The notes: generated by a model not told the origin, from the sequence alone. DNA of 64,000 nucleotides from Chitinophaga sp. CF118 (GCF_900112615.1 NZ_FOMK01000001.1:1054001-1118000), one strand, 5' to 3'; shown: positions 41,908 to 51,154, counted from the stretch's first letter. A program made the numbers and translations.

Positions 41908-43323
41908 TCAAAGCGCTCGCAGCACCTTTGCAAGCACCTTAATTGCTTTTTCTATTGAATTGTTCCAAAGTGGACTATAATTAATCCTTATGTAATGATG
42001 AAAGAAATCAGAAGTAGAAAAGATGTGCCCCGGGCAAATACCAATGCCTTTTCTCAGCGCTGCTTTCTGCAAAGCAAAGGCATCTGTTTCCGGAGGAAGT
42101 TCAACCCAGATACTTAGCCCTCCCTTCGGAACGGATATCTTTGTACCATTAGGAAAACTGGCAGAGATAGTACTTATATACCTGAGCATCTGCGCCTGAA
42201 GGGTTAGCCGCATTTTACGGATATGTTTATCATACTGACCACTTTCCAGGTACTTTCCAATGGCGTCCTGCAAAACGCCGTTGGTTGACATATTTGAACC
42301 ATATTTCAACTTCTCTATAGCCGTATGGTATTTTCCTGCCGATACCCAACCCACACGAAAACCGGGTGCCAGCGTTTTTGAAAAAGAGGAACAATAAAGC
42401 ACATTGTCGAACTGATCATAAGCTTTTGCGGGCAGGCTACCGTTTTGATAACTCAGTTCTCCTAATGCATCATCTTCAATAAGAGGAATATTCCGCTTTC
42501 CCAACAGATGAACCAACTCCATCTTGTTTGCTTCCGGCATGGCACAACCGGTCGGATTGTGGCAGGAGGGCATAAAAACACAGGCTGTTACTTTATTTTT
42601 TTTCAGTCCTTCTTTAAGATCATCCAGGCACAGACCTGTTTGCGGATTGACACCGATCTCCAATGCCCGTAGACCTCTTTGTTCAAGACTTTGTAGTATG
42701 CCATGGTAAGTGGGAGATTCTACAGCAACGATATCACCTGGTTTTGTAATAGCGTCGAGACAAAGATTAACAGCCTCCATGCATCCATTGGTAACAAGTA
42801 TTTTTTGCTGATCTATGCTGTGGGGCCATTCAAATGTTTTTAAAGCGATCTGTTTCAGCAATCCCGAATGTCCATCTACCAGCGGATATTGATAATTATC
42901 ATTCCTTGCTTCATACAAAGACATGGTTACAAGCTTATTCAATTTGGTGATCGGCAGATGCTCATTAACGGGTGCCAGGATGGAAAAATTGACAATACCG
43001 TTTTCCTTTGCATTTTTCATCATCGCAGTTGCCATTGCAGTAATGTCAACCGTAGCAGGAAGTGCCAAACTGTGCTTTTGTTGTGATATGCTTAATTTTC
43101 CGGGCGGCACATTAACGAAATAGCCAGCCTTCGGTTTGGCATATATCAAACCTTTGGCTTCTAATATAGCAAAGGCCTGGAAAACAGTATTCAGGCTAAC
43201 ACGAAGTTCTGTGCTAACCTTCCGTACTGATGCGATCTTTTCCCCCGGCTGTAAATGGAGGTTTTTAATGCTTTCCTCTATCTTAAAAGCCACTGCTTCA
43301 TATCGAAAAGTTTTCCCCGTCAT
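41908..43323 (-). CDS. MocR/PdxR-type regulator (GntR winged helix + aminotransferase domain)
   Basis: A 471-residue protein. Residues 1-75 are a GntR-type winged helix (G-E-K-I-A-S-V-R-K-V-S-T-E-L). The remainder is a fold-type I aminotransferase domain with the pyridoxal phosphate lysine in C-S-S-F-S-K-T-L-A-P-G-F-R and the N-P-T-G motif. Proteins of this class act as transcription regulators and use the aminotransferase-like domain as effector sensor. It is divergent from a three-gene oxidoreductase operon (174 bases between starts), its likely target. Confidence 0.9.
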   Translation of the reverse strand: MTGKTFRYEAVAFKIEESIKNLHLQPGEKIASVRKVSTELRVSLNTVFQAFAILEAKGLIYAKPKAGYFVNVPPGKLSISQQKHSLALPATVDITAMATAMMKNAKENGIVNFSILAPVNEHLPITKLNKLVTMSLYEARNDNYQYPLVDGHSGLLKQIALKTFEWPHSIDQQKILVTNGCMEAVNLCLDAITKPGDIVAVESPTYHGILQSLEQRGLRALEIGVNPQTGLCLDDLKEGLKKNKVTACVFMPSCHNPTGCAMPEANKMELVHLLGKRNIPLIEDDALGELSYQNGSLPAKAYDQFDNVLYCSSFSKTLAPGFRVGWVSAGKYHTAIEKLKYGSNMSTNGVLQDAIGKYLESGQYDKHIRKMRLTLQAQMLRYISTISASFPNGTKISVPKGGLSIWVELPPETDAFALQKAALRKGIGICPGHIFSTSDFFHHYIRINYSPLWNNSIEKAIKVLAKVLRAL

Positions 43324-43392
43324 TATTACCGCTGTTTATACGAATAAAGGTAAGTCGTGATTCCGGATATAGAAAACTGATCTCATTTTTTT

Positions 43393-43440
43393 CACAAAAT
43401 CTGCATCTGTTTTCTTTTTATAAATAATGTCAATTTTGTG
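43393..43440. promoter_or_regulatory. Inverted repeat between the MocR-type gene and its divergent operon
   Basis: cacaaaat at 43393-43400 and attttgtg at 43433-43440 form a perfect 8-bp inverted repeat with 32 bases between, flanked by T and A runs that extend the symmetry. This is a good candidate binding site for the divergent regulator. Confidence 0.5.
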
Positions 43441-43496
43441 GAAAAGCAGGTATTGCTGTACAGTCGAAAAAAAATAATGATTGGAATAAAGAAGAT

Positions 43497-44522
43497 ATGA
43501 ATAAAATAACAACCAAACCCGTAATTTTTATTACAGGCGGAACCGGATATATTGGCGGCACCTTTCTTCAGCTCATGTTGATGCGCGACTATTTAAACAG
43601 GTTCACTATTTCGGCACTGGTTCGCCGGCGCGACGATGCGCAAAGAATGCGGCAGTTAGGCATTGAGCCCGTTATTGGGACTTTGGATGATCTTGAAATT
43701 ATAAGAAGGGAATCTGCCAAAGCTGATATCGTTTTTAATACAGCAAACTGTGATCATCGGGAAAGTGCTATAGCCATCATACAAGGACTCACAAAGCACT
43801 CGAAAGAAACTGGCAAGCGGCCCATTCTTATCCATACTTCAGGGGCAGGCGTACTATCGGATAATTCAAAAGGAATTGGGGTAGCTCCTGAGGATGATCC
43901 AACAGCAACCATATGGGATGACACTGATTTTGAGGCCCATACTTCTATTCCAATGCATGCACCTCATCGATTTGTTGACCTTGAAATTTTCGCTGCTGCC
44001 AAAACAGGGCTGGTGAAAACTTACCTTGTAGTTCCCCCAACTGTATTTGGTCAGGGGCTTGGCCACTTCGCCGAACAACGTATGTCCATCCAGGTTCCCC
44101 GGCTCGTTTATCACTCACTTATGCAACGCAGGGCGATGTATGTGGGCAAAGGTGAGAACCAATGGACCAATGTTCATGTAGTTGACCTGGCTGAATTGTA
44201 TCTTTTGATACTCGACGCCGCTTTGAAAGATGCTGCTCCAGAAGGCTTGCAGGGATTTTATTATCCTGCCAATGAATATTTTACATGGTCCGCTGTTGCT
44301 CACCGTATTGCACAGGTGCTGCATGCAAAACAACTACTTGCGACGCCCGTTGCCACAACTGGTTTGCAATCGGGATGGTTCTGGGGAAGTAATGTCCGGA
44401 TGAAATGTTCAAACGGGGTCCAACTCGGATGGCGACCAAAAAATGGAGGCACTCAAAAAATGTTAGCAGATGTGGAGTGGGATACAACGCTGATGTTGCG
44501 GATGCTTTCCATGCATAAATAA
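43497..44522 (+). CDS. NAD-dependent epimerase/dehydratase-family protein
   Basis: A 341-residue atypical/extended short-chain dehydrogenase with the nucleotide-binding motif G-G-T-G-Y-I-G-G at residues 14-21. A classical Y-x3-K is not obvious; the H-T-S-G-A-G-V-L stretch lies at the site of the catalytic serine. Such proteins are often redox sensors or reductases. First gene of an operon with the EthD and quinone-reductase-like genes; it probably serves the same small-molecule pathway under control of the MocR-type regulator. Confidence 0.82.
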   Translation: MNKITTKPVIFITGGTGYIGGTFLQLMLMRDYLNRFTISALVRRRDDAQRMRQLGIEPVIGTLDDLEIIRRESAKADIVFNTANCDHRESAIAIIQGLTKHSKETGKRPILIHTSGAGVLSDNSKGIGVAPEDDPTATIWDDTDFEAHTSIPMHAPHRFVDLEIFAAAKTGLVKTYLVVPPTVFGQGLGHFAEQRMSIQVPRLVYHSLMQRRAMYVGKGENQWTNVHVVDLAELYLLILDAALKDAAPEGLQGFYYPANEYFTWSAVAHRIAQVLHAKQLLATPVATTGLQSGWFWGSNVRMKCSNGVQLGWRPKNGGTQKMLADVEWDTTLMLRMLSMHK

Positions 44523-44547
44523 TTTCGTACCATAAAGATTTTAAAAA

Positions 44548-44886
44548 ATGAATGATTCAACAATTAAAAAAAATATGATTAAGTTAATTGCCTATTACAA
44601 AAACCTTGAAGGTAAAAAATTCAACCTGGATTATTATTTGAACAGCCACCTCCCTATGATTAAAAGATTAACCGGAGATGCATTGAAGCAGGTTGCAGTA
44701 GATAAGGGATTTTCAGGAGGGGAGCCTGGTTCAAAGCCATTCTATCTGATAGTAGCGCACTTGTATTTTGATAATATAGATGCATTTCAAAGTTCGTTAG
44801 TACCACACTTTGCAGAGATCATGAGTGATGTACCTAATTATACTGACATAGAACCCGTATTTCAGATTAGTGAAGTGTTACGATAG
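44548..44886 (+). CDS. EthD-domain protein
   Basis: A 112-residue protein of the EthD type: L-I-A-Y-Y-K-N-L-E-G, then the conserved D-Y-Y-L-N-S-H-L-P-M-I with the histidine, and V-A-H-L-Y-F-D. EthD-fold proteins are dimeric alpha/beta barrels found near oxidoreductases, several with monooxygenase or decarboxylase activity. Gap of 25 bases from the upstream gene. An internal start at M-I-K-L is possible. Confidence 0.8.
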   Translation: MNDSTIKKNMIKLIAYYKNLEGKKFNLDYYLNSHLPMIKRLTGDALKQVAVDKGFSGGEPGSKPFYLIVAHLYFDNIDAFQSSLVPHFAEIMSDVPNYTDIEPVFQISEVLR

Positions 44887-44919
44887 TTAGATTACAAACT
44901 GTAAGAAATCAAATTAGAC

Positions 44920-45951
44920 ATGGCGAATAAAACAACAAAAATGAAAGCCTGGCAATTACACGCCTTTGGTTTAGAGAACCTATCATTAGATACCGTTGAA
45001 ATACCGACTCCAAAACCAAATGAAATTTTGATAAAAGTTGGAGCAGTATCACTGAATTTCAGGGATAAAGCCATTGTTGATGGAATTTATGAACCGGAGA
45101 TGGTTCCGAAACCGTTAATCCCGGTATCAGATGCTGCAGGTACAGTGGTTGGCATCGGTTCAGATGTAACCCGTTTTAAGATCGGTGATCGGGTAATATC
45201 TCATCTTTATTCACACTGGATAGAAGGCACACCTGCTCCAAATGAACCGGATTTCTGCGTGGGTATGCCATTACCCGGTGGATTGGCGGAATACATGATC
45301 CTGGAAGAAGAGTCTGCTGTTTTAACTCCTTCAACATTAACAGATGAAGAAGCCTCGACTTTACCCATTGCTGCGCTCACTTCATGGTTTTCACTCGTGA
45401 CATATGGTAATCTTAAAGCTGGTGAAACAGTCGTTCTGCAAGGCACCGGGGGAGTCTCCATTTTTGGATTACAAATTGCTCATGCATTGGGAGCGAGGGT
45501 GATTTTAACTACCAGCAGTGATGAAAAAGGAGAAAAAGCAAGAGTACTGGGAGCTGATGAAATTATCAATTATGTTAAGACGCCTGACTGGGCAAAGGAA
45601 GTGCAAAGATTAACCAATGGTAAAGGAGCCGATCAGTTGCTGGAAGTTGTAGGAGGTGAGGGCTTAAATGATTCTGTACAAGCCACAAAGGTTGCCGGTC
45701 AGGTTGCAGTAATCGGATTTATGGCTGGTCAAACTACAAACCTGGATTTGATGAGTGTTATATTTAAACAAACCAAAGTTCAGGGTATTGCGGTAGGTCA
45801 CCGTAAAGCATTTGAAGAGATGAATAAAGCTTTCGATAAATATAATATCAAACCAGTTATTGAAAAGGTATATTCATTTGAACAAGCTATTGATGCATAT
45901 AAGCATTTGGCAAAGGGGGCGTTTGGTAAGATTGTAATAAAAATTTCATAA
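44920..45951 (+). CDS. Zinc-independent alcohol dehydrogenase / quinone oxidoreductase-like
   Basis: A 343-residue MDR-superfamily enzyme. Visible: G-D-R-V near residue 88, the nucleotide-binding stretch V-L-Q-G-T-G-G-V-S-I-F-G and the E-V-V-G-G-E region. The structural and catalytic zinc cysteines are absent, so it belongs to the zinc-free group that reduces quinones or unsaturated carbonyls with NAD(P)H. Last of the operon, 33 bases after the EthD gene. Confidence 0.85.
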   Translation: MANKTTKMKAWQLHAFGLENLSLDTVEIPTPKPNEILIKVGAVSLNFRDKAIVDGIYEPEMVPKPLIPVSDAAGTVVGIGSDVTRFKIGDRVISHLYSHWIEGTPAPNEPDFCVGMPLPGGLAEYMILEEESAVLTPSTLTDEEASTLPIAALTSWFSLVTYGNLKAGETVVLQGTGGVSIFGLQIAHALGARVILTTSSDEKGEKARVLGADEIINYVKTPDWAKEVQRLTNGKGADQLLEVVGGEGLNDSVQATKVAGQVAVIGFMAGQTTNLDLMSVIFKQTKVQGIAVGHRKAFEEMNKAFDKYNIKPVIEKVYSFEQAIDAYKHLAKGAFGKIVIKIS

Positions 45952-46033
45952 GGCAGACGATCCCGGATAACAATGTGATCATTTGCATTTGTACCAATCG
46001 GATTATTATTGAACAAGGCAGCTGTTTAAATTT

Positions 46034-46996
46034 TTAAGACTTTTTAAATCTATAAACAGCTGTGTTCTTATCACCTGTTTTCCCCAGAATACCTGCTTCG
46101 ATAGCTTCTTTCAGATCTCGGCTTGCAGTAGCACCTGATATGTTTTTAAAATTCGCAAGGTAATTTTTTCTGGTAAAAGAAGCATCTTTTATTAAGATCT
46201 GAAACTGCGCCATTCGATCTTTTCCTTTTATAGGAATAAGCTGGTTCAAGTTTAATTCTTCCAATGCCTGTTCTATAACAGACAGAATGAATTCGATAAA
46301 AAAGGTGGAACTTCCGGATTTATCCGAGATATTGAATGCTTTATAATAGTCTTTCTGTCTTTTTTTTACCACCGTTTCAATTGGCAGGAACTCAAAGACC
46401 GGATAATGATCTTTGAGAATAATGGTTTGCCAAAAACGTCCCATTCTCCCATTTCCATCTACAAATGGATGAATAAACTCAATTTCGTAATGGAAAACAC
46501 AACTTTTAATCAAAAGCAAGTCCTCATTATTCTTTAAATAAGCAAATAATTCATTCAGTAATGGTTTTACCATCTGTCCCGGTGGTGCAATATGGGTAAT
46601 CTTTGAACCTTTTACAATTCCAACGGCCGTACTGCGTATCTTTCCAGGTGCCGCAATAAGCCCCTGCATAAGTATTTTATGCGCTTTTAAAAATGATGTT
46701 TGGCTATTGGGTTTAAATTCATTGATAGCATCATAAAGAGCTATTGCATTTTTCACCTCAAGGATATCTTTTTGAGGAGCCAGCACCCTCTTGTTGTTTA
46801 TAATGGCCGTCACCTGTTCTTCAGTCAGTGTGTTACCTTCTATTTCCAAAGAAGATTGTATTGTTTTAATCCTGTTTGTTTTACGTAACGTAGCGGGAGC
46901 TTTTTGTAAATGTGTGGCATTAATCTCCCCTATTTTCTCGGAAATGGAGACAATTAACTGAAGTATTCGATTGGTAATCTGGTATGGTGGATTCAT
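46034..46996 (-). CDS. Fic-family protein with self-inhibitory motif
   Basis: A 320-residue protein. The Fic core motif H176-P-F-V-D-G-N-G-R-M-G-R is complete, so AMP-transferase activity is possible. An inhibitory helix is in front (S49-L-E-I-E53-G54), matching the [S/T]xxxE[G/N] of class II Fic proteins. The last 60 residues look like a winged helix (S-G-A-T-A-S-R-D-L-K-E-A), which in related proteins regulates their own gene. Two palindromes overlap its promoter. Confidence 0.88.
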   Translation of the reverse strand: MNPPYQITNRILQLIVSISEKIGEINATHLQKAPATLRKTNRIKTIQSSLEIEGNTLTEEQVTAIINNKRVLAPQKDILEVKNAIALYDAINEFKPNSQTSFLKAHKILMQGLIAAPGKIRSTAVGIVKGSKITHIAPPGQMVKPLLNELFAYLKNNEDLLLIKSCVFHYEIEFIHPFVDGNGRMGRFWQTIILKDHYPVFEFLPIETVVKKRQKDYYKAFNISDKSGSSTFFIEFILSVIEQALEELNLNQLIPIKGKDRMAQFQILIKDASFTRKNYLANFKNISGATASRDLKEAIEAGILGKTGDKNTAVYRFKKS

Positions 46997-47007
46997 TTCT
47001 GGCTACA

Positions 47008-47060
47008 TTGATAGTATCATGTGATACTATCAAATGTAAATATTTACATTTATCCGGCAA
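47008..47060 (-). promoter_or_regulatory. Fic promoter with two adjacent palindromes
   Basis: On the minus strand a -7 box TACATTTG (47031-47038) has TTG (47058-47060) 19 bases upstream, a full Bacteroidota promoter. A 20-base perfect palindrome (47032-47051) covers the -7 box and spacer, and a second palindrome with 12-bp arms (47008-47019 with 47022-47033) covers the transcription start. The layout fits repression by the winged helix of the Fic protein itself. Confidence 0.65.
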
Positions 47061-47125
47061 AAAGAAAACTAAAAGATTTTTTACTTTGGGAATGAATGAC
47101 TAAATGCTGCGGGAGAATATAAAAT

Positions 47126-47154
47126 AAAAAAGGAGGCAATTGCTCTCCTTTTTT
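47126..47154. terminator. Terminator hairpin at island junction
   Basis: A 10-bp stem (47126-47135 with 47145-47154) with a partly self-complementary loop and T run. It is followed nine bases later by a tail frame. Confidence 0.7.
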
Positions 47155-47162
47155 ATTTTTCG

Positions 47163-47207
47163 GTCAGATTGATTAGACAGGTTTCAAACTACTTCATAAT
47201 AGATTTG
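47163..47207 (+). pseudogene. Fossil integrase C-terminal tail
   Basis: Reads V-R-L-I-R-Q-V-S-N-Y-F-I-I-D-L, matching V-T-S-I-G-Q-F-S-N-R-F-Y-E-G-L at 15405 in the V, I, Q, S-N, F and L positions. It stands nine bases after the hairpin. Confidence 0.45.
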
Positions 47208-47272
47208 GTTCAAATTCAAGAGATTGCTAAATTGTTGGGGTGGAAAATAATAGTTTCACGTTACATTAAATT

Positions 47273-47545
47273 ATGCCTACATCAGAATCATCAGATATAA
47301 TATTTTACAGCAGCCCCCAGGGGGATATAAAAATTGAAGTTGTTTTTAACGATGGGACATTCTGGCTTACGCAAAAAGAAAATGGGAGAACTATTTGCAG
47401 TTGAAAGCCATACAATCACTTACCATCTTAAAGAAATTTATAAAAGTGGTGAATTACAGGAAGATTCAACTACTCGAAAAATTCGAGTAGTTCAAAATCT
47501 CCTAACCGTAAAGAGGAATAATATGGTTCTACCTGATCCCCAGTA
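47273..47545 (+). pseudogene. Truncated, frameshifted RhuM-type gene
   Basis: An ATG at 47273 starts M-P-T-S-E-S-S-D-I-I-F-Y-S-S-P and runs to F-W-L-T-Q-K; after the A run at about 47373 the frame shifts to K-M-G-E-L-F-A-V-E-S-H-T-I-T-Y-H-L-K-E-I, the DNA-binding-like segment of RhuM proteins, and ends after R-K-I-R-V-V-Q. The family is normally about 330 residues, so only the first quarter remains. RhuM-type genes are common cargo in defence and pathogenicity islands. Confidence 0.6.
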
Positions 47546-47838
47546 ATCCCGTTAACTATTATTATGTCAACGACTCCAAACACAGCACCACAAAAGGAAT
47601 CCATACAAAAGACGGTCTTCCCGGAACTATTCGACTTGATCCCTTGATCCCTTGATCCCCAATATTTGGAACTATTTTAATTTTTCGTTCGGGGCGAGCG
47701 GACAGATTTCGAAATTGAGTGGCTACCAGCTTTACCTCTTTCGTAGCTGTTCGAATAATCATGATGGGGTATTTACAATTTCGGAATTGGATTCCGAAAT
47801 TGTAAGAAAAGTAATTTATTTATTTTTTTCAACACATG
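47546..47838. other. Decayed stretch with a further tail-like frame
   Basis: Around 47691 the frame S-F-G-A-S-G-Q-I-S-K-L-S-G-Y resembles the tail at 41703 (G-P-A-G-Q-L-S-N-L). A run N-Y-Y-Y-V-N-D-S-K at about 47550 suggests a second unrelated fragment. No intact gene. Confidence 0.35.
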
Positions 47839-48167
47839 ATGAAAATCAATTAAATACGCATTTAAATTCATTTTAAAAAACCAAGCCGTAGATGATCTGT
47901 AAGGGTTGAATGTATTGATATTAATACATGTATATCATTTGTAGTAGTGCGTTTTATACAAGTGTTGAATACAAGTTTGACATTTGCCGTTCATCTTATA
48001 ACAATGAAGTCTTAAGTAAGAATATAAATATCGAAGATGAGCTTGATCAAGCCCGTCAGCGACCGGGACTTTTATAAATTAAATCAATAAGCAGATGGGC
48101 CTATGCAAGCAACAATCGTATTGACAAAAGCGGATCATCACCTAATTTAATCAACAAAGAGCAAATT

Positions 48168-48737
48168 ATGCTAACAATAAAAGAAATGGAGAAGCGTCTC
48201 GGATTTACTCCAGGTCCAACACTTGTTGAATTGGCAAAAAGAGCTTACGAAACGTCCTCAGCCTTACCGTCTCATGCGTTTGCCAAACTTTGGTTTATAC
48301 TTCCTTGGCTTGATGCAAAATATGATGGTTATAATACTTGTTTTGGTGGCAGCGGCACGCCAAAAAACGTGAAGGCTTTTGCTTTTACGGGTGGAGATCT
48401 GGTTCATTTTGGCTTTCTTACTGCACCAGACCTTGAAAACGAAGAATCCCCTATTGTGTGTATTGACCCTGGTGATCACGCTCAAATTGTAGCGCCCAAC
48501 CTGCGTGCGTTTCTCGGATTATTGAGTATTGCTTTTGGTGAAGTCATGGGAAAGCATACAAATGAACATTGGTTTGCCTTTCGCCAAAAATGGTATGGTA
48601 ATGAGCCTGATCACCTGCAGGAAATGGAGCGCTTATCTCAGACCATTCTAACTATTCCAGGCGTTACCCGCCCGAGCGATCCTGAGCGCATCGTTAAAAT
48701 GACAGCTGATATTACATTTGAACTGTCCTGGGATTGA
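48168..48737 (+). CDS. Unknown 189-residue protein, copy 2 (SUKH-like?)
   Basis: The paralogue of the protein at 40993, same length, about ten residue differences (for instance L-D-A-K-Y-D-G-Y-N against L-E-A-K-Y-D-G-Y-D, and H in place of C after I-D-P-G-D). Start and upstream region are also conserved. Function unknown; the SUKH resemblance is weak. Confidence 0.65.
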   Translation: MLTIKEMEKRLGFTPGPTLVELAKRAYETSSALPSHAFAKLWFILPWLDAKYDGYNTCFGGSGTPKNVKAFAFTGGDLVHFGFLTAPDLENEESPIVCIDPGDHAQIVAPNLRAFLGLLSIAFGEVMGKHTNEHWFAFRQKWYGNEPDHLQEMERLSQTILTIPGVTRPSDPERIVKMTADITFELSWD

Positions 48738-48836
48738 CAGGTAGCAGCCACTTTAATTTAAGGGACTGACAAAGTAAACGAAGGGTTATGCGAATCCTAC
48801 AACTGAACAGCATTTCAGAAAGTGATAAAAATAAAT

Positions 48837-48864
48837 AAGGCATCTGCTAGCTAGCGGATGCCTT
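48837..48864 (-). terminator. Terminator of tRNA-fMet
   Basis: A 14-bp hairpin with one G-U pair, ten bases past the tRNA 3' end on the minus strand. Identical to the hairpin at 41662-41689. Confidence 0.7.
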
Positions 48865-48874
48865 GTCCAATTTC

Positions 48875-48947
<73 letters not shown>

Positions 48948-48956
48948 ATGTGGGTG

Positions 48957-48986
48957 CAAAAGTATGGGAAAGATTTAACAAAGCAA
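48957..48986 (-). promoter_or_regulatory. Promoter of tRNA-fMet
   Basis: On the minus strand TTG (48984-48986), 19 bases, TACTTTTG (48957-48964). It is a perfect match to the Bacteroidota promoter form and lies nine bases before the tRNA 5' end. Confidence 0.7.
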
Positions 48987-49000
48987 GATTAAAATAGAAT

Positions 49001-49663
49001 TTATTTTTTTCTGAAATATTTTATCTGCTCAAGCCGCACCAGCGCCTGTTCTTCAGAGAATTCATCTTTACTCAATTGTTCTATCCACCTGTAATTTCCA
49101 AATCTCAACTCACGGATATGCGGACCTTTATTAAGTAAATTGTATTCATTACAACTATCACATTGAATAATATCCCAACAGAGATCAGGGATATCATCTC
49201 CTCTTTCAAGAATAAAAGTATCGAGTTGAATTTTGCAGTTACTGCATTCCTGAGATAGTGTTTCCACTACTACCCTGGCCTTTCTGAATAAGGAACTAAT
49301 TCTGATCAGTGTACCTAATACAATTCCATACAACCAGTTGTTTAGCTGGTGTTTGAATTCTATATTTAAAATGGAAGCGAGTTTATAAAAGAGATCGGTA
49401 ATAAACTCTCTTTCTTCAGTATCATAATCTGATTTGCTGAATCCTGATAAATGCTGAGAAAGAATTGACTTTAACTGCCTGCCGGAAGCATTGTTCTCAA
49501 CAGCCTTTATTAAAGCATCAAGTGCATCATTAAACAGCAAAGTCAGTTGCTCACAAAGTTCAGAAGATGAAGGATTCACTCCTCTTCGTTCCCATTCCTC
49601 TGCAGAAAATTTATCCTTCCGTTTAAGTGCTAAAAGTTTATTGATAGTGTTTAACTTTTCCAT
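49001..49663 (-). CDS. DUF4844-like protein with two CxxC pairs
   Basis: A 220-residue protein. The first 130 residues look like DUF4844 (L-A-L-K-R-K-D-K-F-S-A-E-E-W-E and E-L-C-E-Q-L-T-L-L-F). A second part has C-S-N-C and, 24 residues on, C-D-S-C, a zinc-ribbon-like arrangement that the DUF4844 family does not normally need. Function unknown. It lies just upstream of the tRNA promoter on the same strand. Confidence 0.65.
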   Translation of the reverse strand: MEKLNTINKLLALKRKDKFSAEEWERRGVNPSSSELCEQLTLLFNDALDALIKAVENNASGRQLKSILSQHLSGFSKSDYDTEEREFITDLFYKLASILNIEFKHQLNNWLYGIVLGTLIRISSLFRKARVVVETLSQECSNCKIQLDTFILERGDDIPDLCWDIIQCDSCNEYNLLNKGPHIRELRFGNYRWIEQLSKDEFSEEQALVRLEQIKYFRKK

Positions 49664-49908
49664 CTGATGAGTGAATATAGCATATAGGTATCAATATTTT
49701 TAATATCTATAAAAAATGGCTGATTTCATTTCTTCCTTAAGAAAAATATCATAAACCTGCTTCTATATGATAACTCTTTCTATTTTTAAATAAGTACTTA
49801 TAAATTGTTGTTTATCCCCTATAAAAGTGTTAACTTAATACTACTTGGCAATCGATTGCATAAAACCATAAATTCTGAACTAAAACCCTCAAAATTAAAT
49901 TTTCACTT

Positions 49909-51087
49909 ATGAAATTTCACCTCATCGTGCCTCTTCTGCAGAGGCACAGAATCTTCTCATGTAAGTCGGCCTCACTATTACTGGCTTCTCTCCTGTTATT
50001 TTTTCATAGCCATGCCCAGGTAACCCTTTCAGCCAATGGTCCGGGCAGTACCTACGAACTAATTGAAAGTGTACTGGGTAGTGGTACAACAGGCGAAGTG
50101 CCGGACTGCGGACACACTTCTTTTGGACGTCACATCACAGAAGTGTTTGATGCAGATCTGAATAAAAATGTTTTCATTTTTCATATCCACACAACCCCGG
50201 ATAATGACCGCTGCGGATCCAATACAGATCGTCAGCGAAATGAGATTAAAACATTTGGATCATCTCCTGCAAATGTAAAAGCCGCCTATGGAGAAACTGT
50301 TACCTATCGTTGGAAATTTAAAATAGATGCGGGCTTCATACCCACTACCGGATTTTGTCACCTGCACCAGATTAAGGCCGGCGATGGCGATGATGGCGCA
50401 CCTCTGATCACCCTTACACCACGTGCCGGTAGTCCGCAAAAACTGCAGGTTATCTATACTCCAGGCGAAGGCTTACCTGGTAGTGGAGAAAAAGCCAGCA
50501 CTCCTCTGGCTCCGTTTAAGGGTGCCTGGGTAGAGGTAGTAGAAAAGATCAAATTCAGTTCCACTGGTACTTACCAGGTAACCATCAAAAAAGTAAGTGA
50601 CGGCACTACCCTATTATCGTATACGAACAATAACATCGATATGTGGAGAAGTGGTACCACTTTCTGCAGACCAAAATGGGGAATTTACCGTAAGCTGGTA
50701 ACAGGTATGCGCGATGAACAGGTACGTTTTGCTGACTTCTGCATTGCTGAAGGCAGCGCTACCTGCGGCAGCACTGCTGCATTGACTACTCCAGAGATTG
50801 CATCTGTAAATGATAAAACCGATGCTACGGCTGCAATATCTGTCAACATTTTCCCTAACCCTTTTCAGCAGACCACCAACATTGATCTGCAGGTAAAAAA
50901 AGCAGGTAATACTATTGTAGAAGTATTTGACATGCAGGATAAAAGAGTTGCGAGAGTACTTAATACCAGCCTGAAACCCGGCATCCACCGGAGCTTACTG
51001 GATACAAAAACGCTACCGGCAGGTTCATATGTAGTAAAGATTTCTCATAACGGAAAGACTTATACGAAGGTAATTTTGAAACAATAA
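49909..51087 (+). CDS. Secreted polysaccharide-lyase-like protein with T9SS sorting domain
   Basis: A 392-residue exported protein (signal peptide ending H-S-H-A-Q). Residues about 40-290 look like a jelly-roll lyase (heparinase I/alginate-lyase-like): T-Y-R-W-K-F-K-I-D, F-C-H-L-H-Q-I-K-A-G and, near the end, P-K-W-G-I-Y-R, the usual order in such lyases. About residues 310-392 form a type A C-terminal sorting domain (V-N-I-F-P-N-P-F, ending V-I-L-K-Q). It should be exported to the cell surface or medium by the type IX system and cut a polyuronate; the substrate is unknown. Confidence 0.75.
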   Translation: MKFHLIVPLLQRHRIFSCKSASLLLASLLLFFHSHAQVTLSANGPGSTYELIESVLGSGTTGEVPDCGHTSFGRHITEVFDADLNKNVFIFHIHTTPDNDRCGSNTDRQRNEIKTFGSSPANVKAAYGETVTYRWKFKIDAGFIPTTGFCHLHQIKAGDGDDGAPLITLTPRAGSPQKLQVIYTPGEGLPGSGEKASTPLAPFKGAWVEVVEKIKFSSTGTYQVTIKKVSDGTTLLSYTNNNIDMWRSGTTFCRPKWGIYRKLVTGMRDEQVRFADFCIAEGSATCGSTAALTTPEIASVNDKTDATAAISVNIFPNPFQQTTNIDLQVKKAGNTIVEVFDMQDKRVARVLNTSLKPGIHRSLLDTKTLPAGSYVVKISHNGKTYTKVILKQ

Positions 51088-51154
51088 AAAGAATGGGCTT
51101 CCCATAAAAATAAAGGTTGTGAGAATTGCTTAAACAACTACCTTTCTCCATTAA

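Noticed and set aside
46019..46062. Inverted repeat cagctgttta/taaacagctg at the end of the Fic gene
   Set aside because: The arms overlap the Fic stop region and the loop is 24 bases long, so a terminator role is doubtful.
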